Source: a candidate division LCP-89 bacterium
GTDB taxonomy: Bacteria > Electryoneota > B3-LCP
Assembly: GCA_025774555.1 (NCBI GenBank)
Contig: JALGVT010000007.1
Span: 81,327-145,326, forward strand
DNA length: 64,000 bases
Direction: 5' to 3'
Shown here: piece by piece, positions 18,001-25,321 of the stretch
Layout of the letters: each line of letters begins with the position of its first letter
How positions within the stretch are numbered: the stretch's first letter is position 1
Translations under genes and position numbers: made by a program
The notes under the pieces: generated by a model
Database searches by the model: none
Told to the model about the DNA's origin: nothing
What the model saw: only the letters and a program-made list of their open reading frames with translations

Positions 18001-18151
18001 CAGAGAAGTGGCTGTCCTCAAGGATGAACCTATGAAAGCTGGATATCACCGGATTTCGTTCAACGGTGATAAACTCTCGTCGGGAATCTATCTCTTCAGG
18101 ATGGAGGCGGATGATTTTGTTTCAACCAGGAAGATGGTGCTGGTGAAGTAG
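15062..18151 (+). CDS. Secreted CotH-kinase-fold protein, third paralogue (intact)
   Basis: 1029 residues with the same order as the first paralogue: signal peptide (1-23), malectin-like domain (INCGSANFYFTSPQGD, ~25-180), Fn3-like (~190-280), CotH domain (~300-620: IRRRGNSTRTLDKANWKFNL, YLDVEQVNNDFLLRNG, catalytic-loop-like ARDLNESFEYD), two lamin-tail-like domains (second near residue 797, INELMADNETV) and an intact sorting domain (NFPNPFNPSTVINF to the last Lys). It follows the second CotH gene by 23 bp and is the end of the operon. The sorting domain predicts export by type IX secretion and surface attachment. It is the reference that exposes the frameshifts in the other two. Confidence 0.9.
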   Translation: MKWYLYTISLLCLVLVANNDALAQPYFQGINCGSANFYFTSPQGDIYEPDLPYSPGRGYGYIEVNSFVPTTVRIWGGDGGNDSLFFFRREGEFAYQFDVPSGTYAVDIYVGEKVYYWHDLRNFSIVMEEDTYADSLDIYQETGRTYILPLRYCVQCSDGALNIDFVPGISECVINAISVREISSDLTPPDQPQNFNAIGGYEMNILYWDWIYAEDLAGYNTYRREIGGAWDLLNAEINTQYRYIDSAAVVGTEYEYGATTIDHWGNESSLSNTETATAILDEQSQLIRFEQSITEENLLALNIDIWSEEWIDLDLTLGGIYYPGSEIRRRGNSTRTLDKANWKFNLPAGSDYNGRDRMNENSGGADHTLMIERMATESFDMLGCLNPLTQNVHMERNGAFIGVYLDVEQVNNDFLLRNGLSRSGNLYRVEERLRPLFNYQDYVNAYIKENNEESDHYDVIEFISWLNNSSQAEFEENVGDRIELDDYINMYTVLISLGNRDFHSEFYMYINPADNRWNFIARDLNESFEYDSLEINAGTSEAYFWSDTTQYNRLINRILTVDLFKYSYCKKLERFLNTDFSMGSITTRANDVHDEIEYDAHRDIYKHGWERPDSFDEGCELFTDFIAVRAQYLLDTIPDFIPNIDLAPCFRLNEIQSDNQATIADEMGDYDPWIEIYNLKPVELDMEGFVLHAGQDSWTLPEEAVVDEWGHLIIWLDGETGEGALHSSIVLTNTGGEISLESNQGTFVDLTTVPVLDADDVWGRDSDGEGMWGTGLSPTPGSTNNPIDPTVLVINELMADNETVIADPAGDFDDWIEIYNTSPTDTVPVGGLYLTDNLQNPYKWVLPDTTILPSGFLLVWCDDEVTQGKMHAAFKLRASGEEVGLYHHDGVTPIDTLTYPDQQEDMSWGRYPDGVDDWGVREPTPGDNNVGINDTQLNPSIPQQFSLSPNFPNPFNPSTVINFAIPTEAHVQLKVYNICGREVAVLKDEPMKAGYHRISFNGDKLSSGIYLFRMEADDFVSTRKMVLVK

Positions 18152-18211
18152 TTTTCCGTTCACTGTCAGTAAGAAATAATAGCCTGGTTGATATGGGATT
18201 ATTTGAGAAAT

Positions 18212-18240
18212 AAAGGGCGGTCACGAAACCGCCCTTTCCT
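18212..18240. terminator. Bidirectional rho-independent terminator
   Basis: AAAGGGCGGT, a 6-nt loop and ACCGCCCTTT form a perfect 10-bp stem flanked by A- and T-rich ends, between the convergent CotH and TPR genes. It closes the CotH operon and probably also the TPR gene. Confidence 0.85.
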
Positions 18241-18284
18241 TATATACAGAGAAACATCAGCGCCTTAGCAGCAGACTGATATCC

Positions 18285-18962
18285 TTAAATCTTCCTGATT
18301 CCGCTTTCAGCCTCTCTTGAAAAATCAGTATCTGGATACTGTTCAATGACAGCCTCATACTGCGTTCTCGCCTGATCCGGCATGTCCGCCAGTCTGTAGC
18401 AGCGAGCGGCATCCAGTATGAATCTGGGAGCCATGAAGAAATCTCGATGCGATGATGCGGCACGCAGATAAGTCTCGGCAGCTTCTTCAAATCGATTCAG
18501 ATCTTCCAGGCAGGCAGCCTTCCCGCAAAACGCCGCCGGATACAGGAACTTCCCTTTGTCCCCTCTCCTTATGTAATTATTATATGCTTCTAACGCTTCT
18601 TCATTCAGATTCGCCATGCGTTTCATCTGCGCGGCGTAGAGAAGCGCTTCGTTGCCGGCTGTCGTGCCGTTATACCGGTCGGCAATCTGGGCGAAATTAT
18701 CGGCTAAAGCAGCCGGTTCGCTCTGCCCGGCTACCATCATCGCAACACCCAGTTCGTAAGAGGCGTCATATTCCGCACCGCTCTTCGATGAAAACCAGAA
18801 GACCACTAAAGCAATCAATAGCAATCCCCCGCCGCCATACTTGATAAGATTCTTCTTGTTTTGATCCATGTAGTCACGAACCTGGAAATAGGTTGTGACC
18901 AGTTTGTCCTCTTTAATCTCTTTTTTCTTTATATGCTGAAGAGGTTTTAAGCCTTTTGCCAT
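18285..18962 (-). CDS. Membrane-anchored tetratricopeptide-repeat protein
   Basis: 225 residues. A Lys-rich cytoplasmic N-terminus (residues 1-38) is followed by one transmembrane helix (IKYGGGGLLLIALVVFWFSS, ~40-60), then TPR-like helices (~70-220: LNEEALEAYNNYIRRG, LNRFEEAAETYLRAASSHRDF, DQARTQYEAVIEQYPDTDF). The layout resembles YfgM/ancillary-translocon or outer-membrane-assembly TPR proteins, but it is not diagnostic. Single gene, convergent with the CotH operon. Confidence 0.78.
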   Translation of the reverse strand: MAKGLKPLQHIKKKEIKEDKLVTTYFQVRDYMDQNKKNLIKYGGGGLLLIALVVFWFSSKSGAEYDASYELGVAMMVAGQSEPAALADNFAQIADRYNGTTAGNEALLYAAQMKRMANLNEEALEAYNNYIRRGDKGKFLYPAAFCGKAACLEDLNRFEEAAETYLRAASSHRDFFMAPRFILDAARCYRLADMPDQARTQYEAVIEQYPDTDFSREAESGIRKI

Positions 18963-19507
18963 TTATCCCTCAAAGTAAAATTCAATGATTGAAATGTGGA
19001 ATTTGCTATTTAGATATCTAAGCTATTTAATATAATATTGTTTCCGGACGATTTCAAGCAAAAGTTTGAGAAGTAGCGATTTGAGTTGAGCCCTGTTCAG
19101 TATGCTGGGTCAGCTTAGAATCTTGCTTATTGTATCTCTAAGTAAGGATATTTCTACTCATCAGTCTGTCTTGCTGTTATTTAAATGTGTTATATGTCAT
19201 TATTAAACAAATATTAAGATACCAATACTCAAGGAAACTTAAGAGCAAATGACACGGTTTATAACGGGTGTCAATTTATCAGACACTTCATAATTTAATA
19301 ATAATCAAGATATTACAGGTTTATTACGAAAATGAAGTGTCATGGCGTCCATCAGTTCAGGATGTAACGAAGATAATAACAGTTGATAAATATTACATTA
19401 CTGCATTATTATCAATATGTTACGATCATTATTGATTTTTGGCATCCGTCTTGCATTTACCGGTGCAAAAGACAACATAAACCAAGCAACACAATTCGGA
19501 GGTCAAA
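18963..19507. other. Gene-free AT-rich gap with two inverted repeats
   Basis: No gene is supported here. Two inverted repeats stand out: TGACAC (19250-19255) with GTGTCA (19268-19273), and GACACTTCA (19282-19290) with TGAAGTGTC (19333-19341). Their shared GACAC core suggests operator sites or mRNA-leader structure for the small secreted protein gene at 19508. Confidence 0.35.
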
Positions 19508-19972
19508 ATGAAGCGTCACAGTTTAATCATCGTTGCAGTTCTGAGTTTGACAGTGTGCGTCAGCTTAGCCCTTGCAAAAGAAGATCCCATCAAAGGAAGC
19601 ACTGAAACCTACAACCTGTCTGAAGTGGCGGGCAACGAGAAGCCGCAAATAGTCAATTGGCATATCCCGTCCAACGAGATTTTCGAGGGACTGTGGGATC
19701 CGGATCGTTCCAGTTCCGTCTCCAATGAAGCGCCTAACAGCTCAGTGTCCAACGAGTATGATCCTAATCGTCATAATGAAGTGCCGCGGGTTCCTTCCCA
19801 GCCTTCGACACCGGTTAAGTATCCGAATGGACCGCAGTTGACACCGCCAAATACGCCGCCGCCATTTACCCCGGTACCGCCGCCCCAAACTGGTCCCGGC
19901 ACTGGCACACCAGAATCAGGTAAAGTTGGTATCTGGTCTTCAATCTGGAAAATGATGCTGCCAGGAAACTAA
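19508..19972 (+). CDS. Small secreted Pro/Ser/Asn-rich protein of unknown function
   Basis: 154 residues. A clear signal peptide ends at ALA-KED (residues ~1-23). A low-complexity mature part follows, with a repeated SSSVSNE/NSSVSNE motif (~70-85) and a Pro-rich linker (TPPNTPPPFTPVPPPQTGPG, ~117-136), ending in a hydrophobic GIWSSIWKMMLPGN. GGAGG lies 6 bp before the ATG. No known domain is visible. The Pro-rich segment and amphipathic tail would suit a cell-envelope spacer or adhesive protein. Single gene with its own terminators. Confidence 0.7.
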   Translation: MKRHSLIIVAVLSLTVCVSLALAKEDPIKGSTETYNLSEVAGNEKPQIVNWHIPSNEIFEGLWDPDRSSSVSNEAPNSSVSNEYDPNRHNEVPRVPSQPSTPVKYPNGPQLTPPNTPPPFTPVPPPQTGPGTGTPESGKVGIWSSIWKMMLPGN

Positions 19973-19992
19973 ACTGAAAAATAAGATGGAAC

Positions 19993-20036
19993 AACCCGCA
20001 CAGCAAGCCCGCATAGGAACATGAATATGCGGGTTG
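19993..20036 (+). terminator. Candidate terminator after the Pro-rich protein gene
   Basis: AACCCGCA near 19993-20000 pairs with TGCGGGTT at 20029-20036; an inner copy of GCCCGCA (20008-20014) can pair with the same 3' arm, so two folds compete. It is followed by GTTTCATT. Confidence 0.5.
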
Positions 20037-20103
20037 TTTCATTGATAGGCATTCTTCCGCCACCGTTTGCCTCCACATCTACCCATAACATGGCGGAAAT
20101 TGA

Positions 20104-20128
20104 GGCGGGCATATTGCCCGCCTTTTTT
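20104..20128 (+). terminator. Rho-independent terminator
   Basis: GGCGGGC, loop ATATT, GCCCGCC then six T. It reads in the plus direction downstream of the Pro-rich protein gene. Confidence 0.85.
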
Positions 20129-20150
20129 ATTTGATTTTATAATATAAAAA

Positions 20151-20293
20151 GGGGCTGTCCAAAAAGCATAGAATCGCGTCATTGCGAGGAATCAGCCGTC
20201 CGGCTGATGACGTGGCAATCTCCTGTTTTACGAAACCTTAAGGATCGCCACACTTCGTTCGCGATGACAATAAATGGACTTTTAGTACAGCCC
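20151..20293. repeat. MITE-like palindromic repeat, copy 1
   Basis: Starts GGGGCTGTCCAAAAAG and ends in a decayed CTTTTAGTACAGCCC. The inner part carries the shared core CGTCATTGCGAGGA-(variable)-GACGTGGCAATCTCC and its approximate inverse GCCACACTTCGTTCGCGATGAC. A GC-rich palindrome (CAGCCGTCCGGCTG) replaces the core seen in copies 2 and 4; copy 5 has the same variant. No coding capacity. Confidence 0.85.
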
Positions 20294-20319
20294 TCTTGAA
20301 TCCCTGAATCGAGATCGAC

Positions 20320-21507
20320 CTATCGGTACGCCGCCAATCCTTCCTTAATCCGCTTTATCCCCTCCTCAATATCTTCCATCGAAGCTGCAAACGAGATACG
20401 CAGGTGGTTGTCAGCGCCGAATGCCATGCCGGGCACCAGGGCGACCTTATGCTCTTTGACCAGGTATTTCGCCAGATCAAGGGATCGGATCGGATTTTGC
20501 TCATCGGGCGGCACTTCAGGCAGATAAGCCGACACATCGAAGAATACATAGAACGTCCCTTCGGGCAGGAGGAATTCCACCTCGGGGATTGCTGCAATCA
20601 ATTCAACCGCTCGGTCGCGCCTTTGCTGGAAAGCTTCGAGCATTGGTGTTAATTCTTCAGCCGGCTGGTTGACTGCTTCGAGAGCGGCTTTCTGGCTGAT
20701 GGAGCAGGGCGATGATGTCATCTGTGACTGTATGTTGCCTATCTTTTTAATTACTTCGGGATGCGCCACAGCCCAGCCGATACGCCAGCCGGTCATGGAG
20801 TAAGTTTTGGATACACCGTTGATTAAGATAAGCTGATCGCGAATTTCCGGATAAGAAGCCAGACTCACGTGCTCTATCCCATCATATAGCAGCTTATCAT
20901 AGATCTCATCGCTGATAATCATCACACCAGATTCTTTCAGCAGCGGTACAAGTAGATCGTAATGTTCTCTACTGTAAGCAGCGCCTGTCGGATTGGAGGG
21001 CGAATTCAGTATAATCAGTTTGGGATCAGCAGCGAGAGCAGCTTCAAGCTGGGCGGGAGTTAGGCGGAAGCCGGTTTCCTGCGCCATTGGCAGTTGAATG
21101 ATCTCACCCTGCGCGAGATACACCATTTCAGGATAGGCTACCCAGTAAGGCTTCGGAAGGAGCACTCGATCACCGACATCCACCAGCGCTAAGATTGTAT
21201 TGGCTAAGGCATGTTTGGCGCCGTTGCATATAACCACTTCATCAGACGTGCGTTCGATGCCGCTTTCACGGCTCACCTTTTCTGCCACCGCTTTGCGAAG
21301 TTCGGGAATCCCGGAACCGGCGGTATAGCGTGTGAAATTATCGTTAATCGCGCTAATTCCAACCTCTTTGATCGGATCAGGCGTGGGGGAATCCGGCTGA
21401 CCGGCTGAAAGGTTGACGACTTCAGAATCAGCAGCTGCCTGAGCGGATATTTCCAGGATCATTGATGGAGTCAAAAGATCCATGCGTTTTGCAAATTTAT
21501 ATTTCAT
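20320..21507 (-). CDS. Class I/II PLP-dependent aminotransferase (aspartate-aminotransferase type)
   Basis: 395 residues, normal for fold-type I subgroup Ib. Visible: substrate-loop GQPDSPTPDPI near residue 37, NSPSNPTGA near 170, PLP-Lys motif SKTYSMTGWRIGW near 237 and the C-terminal LRISFAASMEDIEEGIKRI. Likely converts aspartate and 2-oxoglutarate to oxaloacetate and glutamate. It lies 125 bp downstream of pckA, which uses oxaloacetate, so the pair links aspartate to PEP. Its paralogue is encoded on the other side of pckA. Confidence 0.9.
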   Translation of the reverse strand: MKYKFAKRMDLLTPSMILEISAQAAADSEVVNLSAGQPDSPTPDPIKEVGISAINDNFTRYTAGSGIPELRKAVAEKVSRESGIERTSDEVVICNGAKHALANTILALVDVGDRVLLPKPYWVAYPEMVYLAQGEIIQLPMAQETGFRLTPAQLEAALAADPKLIILNSPSNPTGAAYSREHYDLLVPLLKESGVMIISDEIYDKLLYDGIEHVSLASYPEIRDQLILINGVSKTYSMTGWRIGWAVAHPEVIKKIGNIQSQMTSSPCSISQKAALEAVNQPAEELTPMLEAFQQRRDRAVELIAAIPEVEFLLPEGTFYVFFDVSAYLPEVPPDEQNPIRSLDLAKYLVKEHKVALVPGMAFGADNHLRISFAASMEDIEEGIKRIKEGLAAYR

Positions 21508-21631
21508 TTTATCCCCCGTACGTGAGAATCATTACATTGAAACGATTGGAATTATTTTTAAACAAATCAGGGTCATTCAAACACTCTATTTCAATGTCCG
21601 AATGACCCCTCGTTTATGCTTTTCTTTTCAG

Positions 21632-23272
21632 CTATTTCTTCGGTCCAGCATCCCGAACCTCAGGGGTACACCCGGATTCAAACTTCTTGAAGTTTTCAAT
21701 GAATCGGGATGCAAGATCCTTATACATCTGCATATAGGCTTCTCTACTGGGCCAGGAACTTGCCGGATCCAGAACGTGATCGGGAACGTCAGGGCAGCTC
21801 TTCGGCACCGAGAAACCGAAAACCGGATCCGTCTGATATTCGACGTCAAGCAGCCTGCCGTCTAAGGCGGCGTTCAACAATGCGCGCGTATATTTAATGC
21901 TGATGCGTTTGCCCACGCCGTATTTGCCCCCCACCCAACCGGTATTCACCAACCAGCAGTTTGAGCCCTGCTTCAATATCTTGCGCTTGAGCAGATCAGC
22001 ATAGTGATAAGGATGATGCACCATAAAAGGCGCTCCGAAACAGGAACTGAAGGTGATTTCAGGTTCTTTGCCCAGATCGACTTCCGTACCTCCGATTTTA
22101 GCAGTATAGCCAGAAATAAACTGGTACATTGCCTGATCCGGCGTCAGCTTGGCGATCGGAGGCATGACGCCTGAAGCATCGCAAGTCAACAGGATGATAT
22201 TCTTCGGGTGTCCGCCCATTTTATCCGGGACCGAGTTTTCGATGTATTCCAGTGGATAAGATGCCCGCGTGTTTTCGGTGAACGATTCGTCATCCAGATC
22301 AATCATTCTTGTTACCGGATCATAAGCGACATTTTCAAGGACAGTTCCGAATTTGCGTGTGCAGGCATAGATTTGCGGTTCAGCCTTCTCAGAAAGGCGA
22401 ATCACCTTGGCATAACAGCCCGCTTCAAAGTTGAAGATGCCCTCATCGGTCCAGCCGTGTTCATCATCGCCGATCAAACTGCGACCGGGATCAGCGGAGA
22501 GCGTGGTTTTCCCTGTTCCGGACAGTCCGAAAAAGAGAGCCGTGTCTCCATCCTTGCCCATATTTGCTGAACAGTGCATGGGCATAACTCCCTGCAATGG
22601 CAACAGATAATTCAGGATCGTGAACGCTGATTTCTTAATTTCACCGGCATAGGCTGAATTCCCGATGATGCACATCTTTGCATCGAAGTCGAGGACAATG
22701 AAAGTACTCGATACCGTTCCATCGATCTGCGGGAAGCTTTTGAAAGACGGCACTGCAATGATGGTAAAATCGGGGATATGGCGGAGCAGCGCGTCACTGC
22801 CTTTCGGCAGAGCGAACATATTACGAACGAAATGGCTATGCCAGGCGTGTTCCGTAATGATACGTATAGGCATTGCATAATTTGGATCAGAACCGGCAAA
22901 ACAATCCTGAACAAAAACGTCGCGACCCTGCAGGTAACCTTGCAGGCGATTAAACAGGTCGTTGAATTTTTCCTGACTGAAGGGGCGGTTATATTCACCC
23001 CACCAAACCTTATCCTCAGTTGTTGCTTCTTTAACAACAAATTTATCATTTGCCGACCGAGCAGTGTGTTTGCCAGTCATAGCAACTACCGGACCCATGT
23101 GTGTAATCCGTCCTTCTCTACGGAAGGTGAATTCTTCGTACAGAGCTTCAGTAGGAAGATTCCAGTACACTTTGCGCAGACCGGTAAGCCCGTGATTTTT
23201 CAAGCCATAGTCGCTCTTCAGCACGGCAGCTTGATCTTCCGCAGGTGTTTTTATATCTAAGATGTTGTTCAC
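21632..23272 (-). CDS. pckA: Phosphoenolpyruvate carboxykinase (ATP)
   Basis: 546 residues, typical for the ATP-dependent enzyme. Visible: the PCK-specific loop with DCFAGSDPNYAMPIRIITEHAWHSHFVRNMF (~120-150), the P-loop kinase-1a motif GLSGTGKTTLSADPGRSLIGDDEHGW (~249-274), and the adenine-binding region near NTGWVGGKYGVGKRISIKYTRALL (~450-475). Interconverts oxaloacetate plus ATP with PEP, CO2 and ADP. The start overlaps the stop of the upstream aminotransferase by 4 bp (ATGA), so translation is coupled. In anaerobes it often runs in the carboxylating, ATP-gaining direction; the direction here cannot be told. Confidence 0.97.
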   Translation of the reverse strand: MNNILDIKTPAEDQAAVLKSDYGLKNHGLTGLRKVYWNLPTEALYEEFTFRREGRITHMGPVVAMTGKHTARSANDKFVVKEATTEDKVWWGEYNRPFSQEKFNDLFNRLQGYLQGRDVFVQDCFAGSDPNYAMPIRIITEHAWHSHFVRNMFALPKGSDALLRHIPDFTIIAVPSFKSFPQIDGTVSSTFIVLDFDAKMCIIGNSAYAGEIKKSAFTILNYLLPLQGVMPMHCSANMGKDGDTALFFGLSGTGKTTLSADPGRSLIGDDEHGWTDEGIFNFEAGCYAKVIRLSEKAEPQIYACTRKFGTVLENVAYDPVTRMIDLDDESFTENTRASYPLEYIENSVPDKMGGHPKNIILLTCDASGVMPPIAKLTPDQAMYQFISGYTAKIGGTEVDLGKEPEITFSSCFGAPFMVHHPYHYADLLKRKILKQGSNCWLVNTGWVGGKYGVGKRISIKYTRALLNAALDGRLLDVEYQTDPVFGFSVPKSCPDVPDHVLDPASSWPSREAYMQMYKDLASRFIENFKKFESGCTPEVRDAGPKK

Positions 23273-24486
23273 AGCCAGTCCCTCACTAGTTTTCTGTCAC
23301 CAATATAAATTTCGTTGGGCGATTCGGGATCTAACGCCCACTTGATACGTTCGACGCCAACCTTGACGTCCTTTATGGTGGTCGCATAACTCAGCCGCAG
23401 ATGCCCTTCCATTCCGAATTCCCTGCCGGGCACCGTTACGACCAGCACCTTTTCAAGCAGGAATTTGCAGAGCGCCACAGAATCCTTGTTGTAAGCGCTG
23501 AAATCCGGCAGACAGTAGTAGGTTCCGTTCGGTTTCGTTATCTTGACGCCGTTGAACGAATCGAGTTCCTGCATCATGACATTGCGGTTGTTTTCAAGCG
23601 TTAAGCGCAGGGCTTCGACATGGCTCTGCAGTCCTGTCAGCGCTCCTTCTGCAGCCGCCTGCAGCAAGACAGACGTACAGGATGTAGTCTGAGCCTGAAT
23701 GTTCGTCATTACTTCGATGAGTTTTTTATTGCCAACCGCCCAGCCGACACGAAATCCGGTCATGCCGTACAGCTTGGAAATGCCGTTGATCGTAATGACC
23801 CTGGTGTTTTCGATATCGTTATTCGTGAACTTGTACGCTGAAGGGACGACCTTGCCGTCGAAGACGAGTTTCTGGTAGATATCGTCCATGATCAGATAGA
23901 TACCCTTCTTCTCACAGAATTCGACCAGCTCGCCAATCAGTTCATCCGGGTATATCGCGCCCGAGGGATTATTCGGACTGTTGATGATGATCGCTTTGGT
24001 ATAGGAACTGACATTCTGTACGATCTCCTGGAAACGCGGCACAAAGCCGCCATCTTCCGGGGTGACAACTACAGGAATGCCGTACAGCATCTTGATCATC
24101 TCGGGATAACTTACCCAATACGGCGCCATAATAATCACTTCATCCTGCGGATTCAAAATTGCAAACAACAGGTTATAGAGCGCTTGTTTCGCTCCGTTGG
24201 AAACGATGACCTGTTCCGGTTCCGCGATGCGACCATAGGCATCTTCCGTATAACGAATGACTGCCTTCTTCATGGAAGGAGTTCCATCAGACGGCGTGTA
24301 TTTGATGTTTCCCACGTTCAACTTCGCTGCGGAGCTCAGAATAGCGTGGATCGGGGCTGGGTTTTTCGGTTCGCCCGCGCCCAGATGGATTACTGCTTCG
24401 CCTTTCTCCTTTAACAGCCGCGCCTTCTCATTGAGCGCTAAGGTCGGCGATTCAGTAATTGCCATAGCAAGTTGACTGAGGCTCAT
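23269..24486 (-). CDS. Class I/II PLP-dependent aminotransferase
   Basis: 405 residues, a second fold-type I aminotransferase distinct from the one at 20320. Visible: GAGEPKNPAPIHAIL near residue 37, NSPNNPSGAIYP near 172, SKLYGMTGFRVGWAVG (PLP-Lys) near 240, HLRLSYATTIKDVKVGVERI near 375. A C-terminal extension DPESPNEIYIGDRKLVRDWL is unusual for the family. It lies 73 bp after the porin-like gene and overlaps pckA by 4 bp. Substrate specificity is not decidable; aspartate or alanine is likely given the operon. Confidence 0.88.
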   Translation of the reverse strand: MSLSQLAMAITESPTLALNEKARLLKEKGEAVIHLGAGEPKNPAPIHAILSSAAKLNVGNIKYTPSDGTPSMKKAVIRYTEDAYGRIAEPEQVIVSNGAKQALYNLLFAILNPQDEVIIMAPYWVSYPEMIKMLYGIPVVVTPEDGGFVPRFQEIVQNVSSYTKAIIINSPNNPSGAIYPDELIGELVEFCEKKGIYLIMDDIYQKLVFDGKVVPSAYKFTNNDIENTRVITINGISKLYGMTGFRVGWAVGNKKLIEVMTNIQAQTTSCTSVLLQAAAEGALTGLQSHVEALRLTLENNRNVMMQELDSFNGVKITKPNGTYYCLPDFSAYNKDSVALCKFLLEKVLVVTVPGREFGMEGHLRLSYATTIKDVKVGVERIKWALDPESPNEIYIGDRKLVRDWL

Positions 24487-24559
24487 TTATCCTATTTCCT
24501 CCTGTTAGGATTCAACCTTGTTTTAGATTTATATTGAACCCATCAAAGGGTTGTCGATT

Positions 24560-25321
24560 CTATTGCGCGACAGCTAACGCGGCATTCAGCGAGAAAAACA
24601 GGCTGGTTGGCGCTATATCATCAGCATCATACGCATCAGCGATGTTCTGCTGCAAAATGGTGCTGAAATGCATGCCCGGCGTTATATCTATGCGTTCCTT
24701 CACGTTGAATGTGAACTCAACATTCAACTGGAGATCCAGAAGACCCCCGGCATCCTGAACACCGGACTGGACATTGTGCTTATCGTTTCCCCAACCCAAG
24801 TCGCCCGATATATCCATTACCCCTGCGGTAAAATCTAACGCCTGTGACAGATTCAGCCTTCCATACAATCCATGAAACTGCCAGACGTCCCAGAAAAGAG
24901 ACATGGTTGGTGAGCCGATCACATCTAAATTAGCGTGACCAGCCAGTTCAGCGGTCCCGGCTCCAGCCGTCCATGAAGGTGATGGAAAACTGAGGTAATC
25001 CAACTCACCGCTAAGACTGACAGGACCGAAGGTTTTTAAAGGGAATGTAATATAGACGTCCCATTCATTGAACTGCCCTTCAAACTCGTCGTCATTATCC
25101 GTGAGGCTCATATTACCCCAGAAACACATGGAGACGCCATGAACACTCATCCAGATATCCGGCTGTAAAACCGATTTTTCATCGAAGATCATCCCGCGCC
25201 AGACGTATCTCGAATATACTCCCAGATCGCCGCCGATCAGAGCAGGATCATCATCTTGCGCCAACGCTGTTACGGCACAAGTGAACAGAGTCAGCAGAAG
25301 TATCAGAATGAATCGCTTCAC
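24560..25321 (-). CDS. Outer-membrane beta-barrel protein (porin-like)
   Basis: 253 residues. Signal peptide (residues 1-21, ending ALA-QDD), then alternating beta strands with the start motif GGDLGVYSRYVWRGMIFDE-SVLQPDIWMSV, which resembles the TorF/Gcw-chp family of putative porins. It ends in an aliphatic-aromatic strand (SLFFSLNAALAVAQ), though not in Phe. It overlaps the pta stop by 4 bp (ATGA), an odd partner for metabolic genes. Possibly a channel for organic or amino acids used by the operon; that is inference. Confidence 0.7.
   Translation of the reverse strand: MKRFILILLLTLFTCAVTALAQDDDPALIGGDLGVYSRYVWRGMIFDEKSVLQPDIWMSVHGVSMCFWGNMSLTDNDDEFEGQFNEWDVYITFPLKTFGPVSLSGELDYLSFPSPSWTAGAGTAELAGHANLDVIGSPTMSLFWDVWQFHGLYGRLNLSQALDFTAGVMDISGDLGWGNDKHNVQSGVQDAGGLLDLQLNVEFTFNVKERIDITPGMHFSTILQQNIADAYDADDIAPTSLFFSLNAALAVAQ

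Noticed and set aside
20151-20293. Regularly spaced palindromic repeats considered as a CRISPR array
   Set aside because: The five copies are far apart and each is a single long hairpin; there are no spacer-repeat units and no cas genes.
22208-23260. Long plus-strand frames opposite pckA
   Set aside because: They are mirror frames of a highly conserved gene, without ribosome-binding sites or recognisable domains.
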